A program made the translations under genes and the position numbers. From NCBI GenBank assembly GCA_950097015.1, contig CATNEN010000007.1, positions 3,472,001 to 3,536,000 of the forward strand: DNA of 64,000 nucleotides, read 5' to 3'. The notes below the pieces were generated by a model. That model was not told the DNA's origin and did not search any database. It saw nothing but the letters and a program-made list of their open reading frames with translations. This document shows positions 61,401-64,000 of this stretch, in pieces. The number at the start of each line of letters is the position of its first letter. Position 1 is the first letter of the stretch. This DNA comes from Macrostomum hystrix. Lineage: Eukaryota > Platyhelminthes > Macrostomidae.

Positions 61401-64000
61401 CGATGGATTCGCCATTCGCCCACCGGTGGGCCGCCGAGCCGCATCTGCCGGAATTCCCACACACTCCGGAGGCCAACCCCGTGTGCCCACGGAGTGAGAG
61501 AGGGGGCAGATAAGGGGGCGGAGAAGCGCACAGATTTAAAGGGCTGATTATATTTTTATAGTCGAGAGTTCCCCCCAAAGCTCTTTGTTTGGAACGAAGA
61601 TTTCGCATAAAAAACCCCTGCAACAAAAAGTTATTCAATTTTTTTCTACCTTTCCCTCAGTCGGTCCAGAGATGTCGGGCACTGTGGCCGCTGACAACAA
61701 CGGACTTCTGCCGGCCGGGGAGGACGCCCAGGACGGCGGTCCGATCTGCGTGGGAGTCGCCGTAAAAGAAGAAGGCGACAGCGGCGGCAACAAGGAGCGT
61801 CTGGCTTTGCGGGACGTTGGCACAAATACGCACTACAGCGGTGAGTCTTTTGACATTGTCCTTGATTTAGCAAAGGAATAAATATGAGCTCAACTGGATG
61901 TCTATGGCCAAACCTCACCGCCTCCTCTTCGCAGAGCCCGGCCTGTTTGTCTGCCAGTCCTGCAAGGCCACGTACTTCTCGGCCTGGCAGCTCATGCAGC
62001 ACGCGCAGTACCAGCACGCTATGGACATCTTCCTCGCTGCCGACGAAGGCGCGAGCCTAACCGAGCCAGACGACGAAGACGCCGAGGAGGACGAAGAAGA
62101 CGAGGAGCTAGAAGATGATGATGAAGAGGAAGAGGATTTAGAAGAGGACTTGGACGCGGAAGAAGAGTTACAACAGGATGATGAAGACATCGCTGAGGAG
62201 GCTGTTGACGTAGCCGAGGGTCCGAAGTCGCACTCAATTGCTTCGCTGGAGCTGAATGAGCACAGCTCACCGCAGATGCAGCAGCAGAGGCGACTGAGAG
62301 ACAGCGGACAGCCGTACGACACGAACTCTTTCCTGTGGGCCCAGCAGCTGCTGCGGGCCCACGGAGCCGCCACAGCGGTAGCCGCAGCAGCCGCCGCTGC
62401 TGCCGCGGCCACCGACAAAGCCTCCGGTGAAAGCCAGCCAAAGGAGCCCGGAAAAATTGCTTCACCGGAAGCGCCGACGAGCCGGCCGTCGACGGCACAG
62501 CCGCCTGAGATTGAACCCGCGTCCTCCAGCCATTCACCGAAGAGCAACAAGGACCGCGCCACCTCATCGTCGCCTGAAGCTTCGCCGCTACCGCCCCCGC
62601 CTCCTCCACCTCCGCCGCCATCACTCACGCCGCAGCCGACTCAAGCAGAGCCGCATTCGCAGCCGCCACCGCCACTTCTGCAACCAGCACAGCAGCAGCA
62701 GCGACAGCAACATGAGCATCAGCTGCCCCGACTGCCACAGCAGCAGAGGCAACAGAGGCAGCAGCCAAACCTTCCAGTTCCGGCGTCTTTGCCTCTGCAC
62801 CAGCCTCAGTTGCAGCAGCAGGCGCAGCAGCCGCAAAAGCCGTCGCCCCATCCGCCGCCAGTACCACCGGCGTCAGTCAGTAACGGCGAACCGTCGACCT
62901 CGGCAGCGGCTGCGGCTTCTTTAGCCGCTGCCGCCGCGGCAGCATTTGGTGTTAACAGCCCGTTTCGACACCATCCTAATGCGGCGGCGGCTGCAGCTGC
63001 GGCTGCTGTAGCGGCCGGCGCTTTTCCTGGCGGTCCATTTCCAAGATCGGCGCTGGAGTCCTACCTGTACCGGCCCTTCATCACACCCTACAACCCGCCC
63101 CCGTTTGACTGGCACCCCCTGTCAAAACGACCCCGGCTCGATGCAGAAGCTACGAGCAGTCTGTCCCATCACCATCATCATCCGCTGCTGTCGCTGCCGC
63201 AGGCGCCGATACCACCGCATGCCCAGACGCAGCATCCGCCGCGGCCAGCGCCGCCGCCTCCACCGCTTCCGACAGCGCCAAATGCTTCTCAACGTCAGCC
63301 GCCGCAGCACCCGCTGTGGAGCCTGCCGCACATGCTCACTGACTTCTATGCGGCAACTGCGCGAACCTCAACACCGCGACCGTCATCTGCCGCTGTAGCC
63401 GCTGCTGCAGCTGCAGCTGCGGCCGCCTTCGGCAAGCAAGCCCCGGAGTCGGCACTGTCCGCCTTCAGCAGCTTCCTGCCGAAGTCCGTTGCTCCGCCGA
63501 CCCGGGTAGCGACATCGAATAACTGCGGCGGTGGCGGTGGAGTTGGCCGCAGCGTCAGCCCAGCCCGGGGCCACGCGCCAAACGCATCGCCGCACATGGC
63601 GGTCGGGCCGACGCTTACTTCGCCACTGCAGCAGCAGCAGCAGCAGCAGCAGCATCAGCGGCAGCATCAGCAGCAGCAGCATCGGCATCATAATCGAGAG
63701 CCAAAGTCTGGCGGCGCTAACGGAAACAACAACAGCAATTCGTTGTCCCACAGCGGAGGCAGCCGAAATAGCAACAACTCCGCACTGAGGTCGCCGACAC
63801 CGCCTCCGCAGCCGTCTCGGCCGTCGATGTTTCACCATCACAGACGCCACCGGTCGAGATCGCCGCTGCCGCTGCCCAACTCACCAGTGCGCGGCAGCGC
63901 CGGCAGCGACATCAGCGATGGCACGCCGACATCCGCATCTGCTGCGGCAGCCGCCGCCGCCGCCGCTGTAGCCGCCGCTGCAGCCGCCCGGGATCGTCGC
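48415..64000 (+). CDS. BCL11-like C2H2 zinc-finger transcription factor, 3'-incomplete
   Basis: Three exons: 48415-48541 (donor AAAT|GTGAGT, phase 1), 61661-61840 (strong pyrimidine tract before CCTCAG, donor phase 1) and 61935 to beyond the window. Joining them gives one open frame of about 790 residues so far. The N-terminus [10 protein letters not shown] matches the NuRD/RBBP4-binding motif of BCL11, SALL and FOG proteins. DVGTNT recalls the VGIQV motif of BCL11. [19 protein letters not shown]...H (C-x2-C-x12-H-x4-H, exon 3) is the hallmark BCL11 finger, whose vertebrate form has SAWFLLQHAQ. After it come an acidic run, poly-Ala, poly-Pro, poly-Gln and poly-His tracts, and conserved-looking islands ([34 protein letters not shown]). 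The C-terminal finger clusters should lie past 64000. It is a nuclear repressor or activator by family. No N-terminal C2HC finger is visible in the three exons. Confidence 0.88.
48720..49190. repeat. 45-bp minisatellite in BCL11-like intron 1
   Basis: About 10 copies of a 45-bp unit containing CACTTGTCCAAATCCCAGAG. ATACTCGATCC and ATGCTTGATCC sub-types alternate. Since 45 is divisible by 3, open frames occur on both strands without being genes. Confidence 0.96.
49191..51720. other. BCL11-like intron 1, unique part 1
   Basis: Intronic unique sequence with no supported gene. It contains a perfect 12-bp inverted repeat at 49728-49757 (ACACTGCCCATA, 6-base loop). Short frames here lack features. 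Confidence 0.5.
51721..51785. repeat. (CAG)n microsatellite, about 21 copies
   Basis: Uninterrupted CAG trinucleotides within intron 1 of the BCL11-like gene. Confidence 0.98.
51786..55400. other. BCL11-like intron 1, unique part 2, with a coding-like patch on the minus strand
   Basis: Mostly featureless. The minus-strand frame 52375-52031 contains [17 protein letters not shown] and [15 protein letters not shown] second minus patch at about 52510-52430 reads [20 protein letters not shown] after an acceptor-like TTCTTAAG. Both look more protein-like than the surroundings, but I recognise no family and cannot join them with confidence. They could be exons of a nested gene or remains of a retrocopy. 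Confidence 0.3.
55401..55462. repeat. (CTG)n microsatellite
   Basis: About 20 CTG copies with one TTC interruption, in intron 1 of the BCL11-like gene. It is opposite in strand to the CAG run at 51.7 kb. The 112-codon plus frame across it (55201-55539) is probably fortuitous. Confidence 0.97.
55704..56062 (+). mobile_element. SINE family A, best-preserved copy, with target-site duplication
   Basis: 359 bp with A-box-like TGGCAGAGAGG, B box AGTTCGATTCC, the shared body and the 3' end CCCGCAGCCCTCCTGCAATT. A perfect 12-bp direct repeat, ATCGTACCGGAT, flanks it at 55692-55703 and 56063-56074. It is inserted in the sense orientation in BCL11-like intron 1. Confidence 0.92.
56075..59326. other. 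BCL11-like intron 1, unique part 3
   Basis: Contains a 190-codon plus frame (ATG 57044 to TAA 57614) of non-repetitive but unrecognised sequence, followed by an AATAAA at about 57613. I treat it as probably fortuitous. 57785-57945 is a CT-rich tract. Nothing else supported. Confidence 0.4.
59327..60603. repeat. 23-bp minisatellite in BCL11-like intron 1
   Basis: About 55 copies of a 23-bp unit (AGACAGAGACACAGGAGAGG plus CAT). GGAGAGG units dominate both ends and GGATAGG units the middle (about 59680-60290), with ATATACAG as a minor type. The minus strand is stop-free in all frames, giving spurious Cys/Leu/Ser frames of over 400 codons. Confidence 0.97.
60604..61660. other. 3' end of BCL11-like intron 1, GC-rich before exon 2
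   Basis: 61140-61550 is strongly GC-rich and open on both strands, unlike the rest of the intron. It ends about 110 bp before the exon 2 acceptor. It may be a CpG-rich regulatory block or alternative promoter. No protein family is recognised in its frames. Confidence 0.4.

Noticed and set aside
61915-63850. Long minus- and alternate-frame open stretches in BCL11-like exon 3
   Set aside because: They come from poly-Ala, poly-Gln and poly-Pro coding runs read in other frames. The plus frame joined to exon 2 contains the zinc finger.

Overview
This window looks like metazoan nuclear DNA. Introns are GT-AG, exons are GC-rich, intergenic DNA is AT-rich, TGA/TAA/TAG all behave as stops, and there are tRNA-derived SINEs, a hAT-like element and gene families found only in animals (KLHL, ionotropic glutamate receptor, BCL11-type zinc finger). 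The very high minisatellite load and gene style suggest a spiralian, perhaps a Macrostomum-like flatworm. That placement is inference, not shown by the sequence.

Layout. 1-9.0 kb: two related satellite arrays with 20- and 21-bp units. 9.8-12.1 kb: a 12/20-bp composite array and a 16-bp array. 12.1-14.8 kb: one intronless 900-codon gene whose product resembles tandem LRAT-type domains lacking the catalytic cysteine. 15.2-23.9 kb: five more arrays or unique spacers, including a 4.8-kb 16-bp array and an 18-bp array that repeats the AP-1 site TGACTCA. 23.9-27.05 kb (minus): a BTB-BACK-Kelch gene, three exons seen, 5' end not found. 29.4-35.1 kb (plus): a complete 12-exon ionotropic glutamate receptor, reassembled here with all phases matching (838 aa). 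38.0-42.3 kb (plus): a second, decayed copy of the same receptor with several stops, frameshifts and deletions. 42.3-47.7 kb: microsatellite, purine tract, hAT-like element and minisatellites. 48.4-64.0 kb (plus): a BCL11-like transcription factor, with a short first exon carrying the MSxRRKQ NuRD-type motif, a 13.1-kb intron, and exons 2-3. It runs off the window before its main zinc-finger clusters.

By rough sum of the array spans, about 40% of the window is tandem repeat, in more than 20 different unit families. Most long open frames are by-products of stop-free repeat units and are not genes. The four real genes are unrelated in function, apart from the receptor and its pseudogene, which are a tandem duplication. 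No operon-like or defence-type system is seen.
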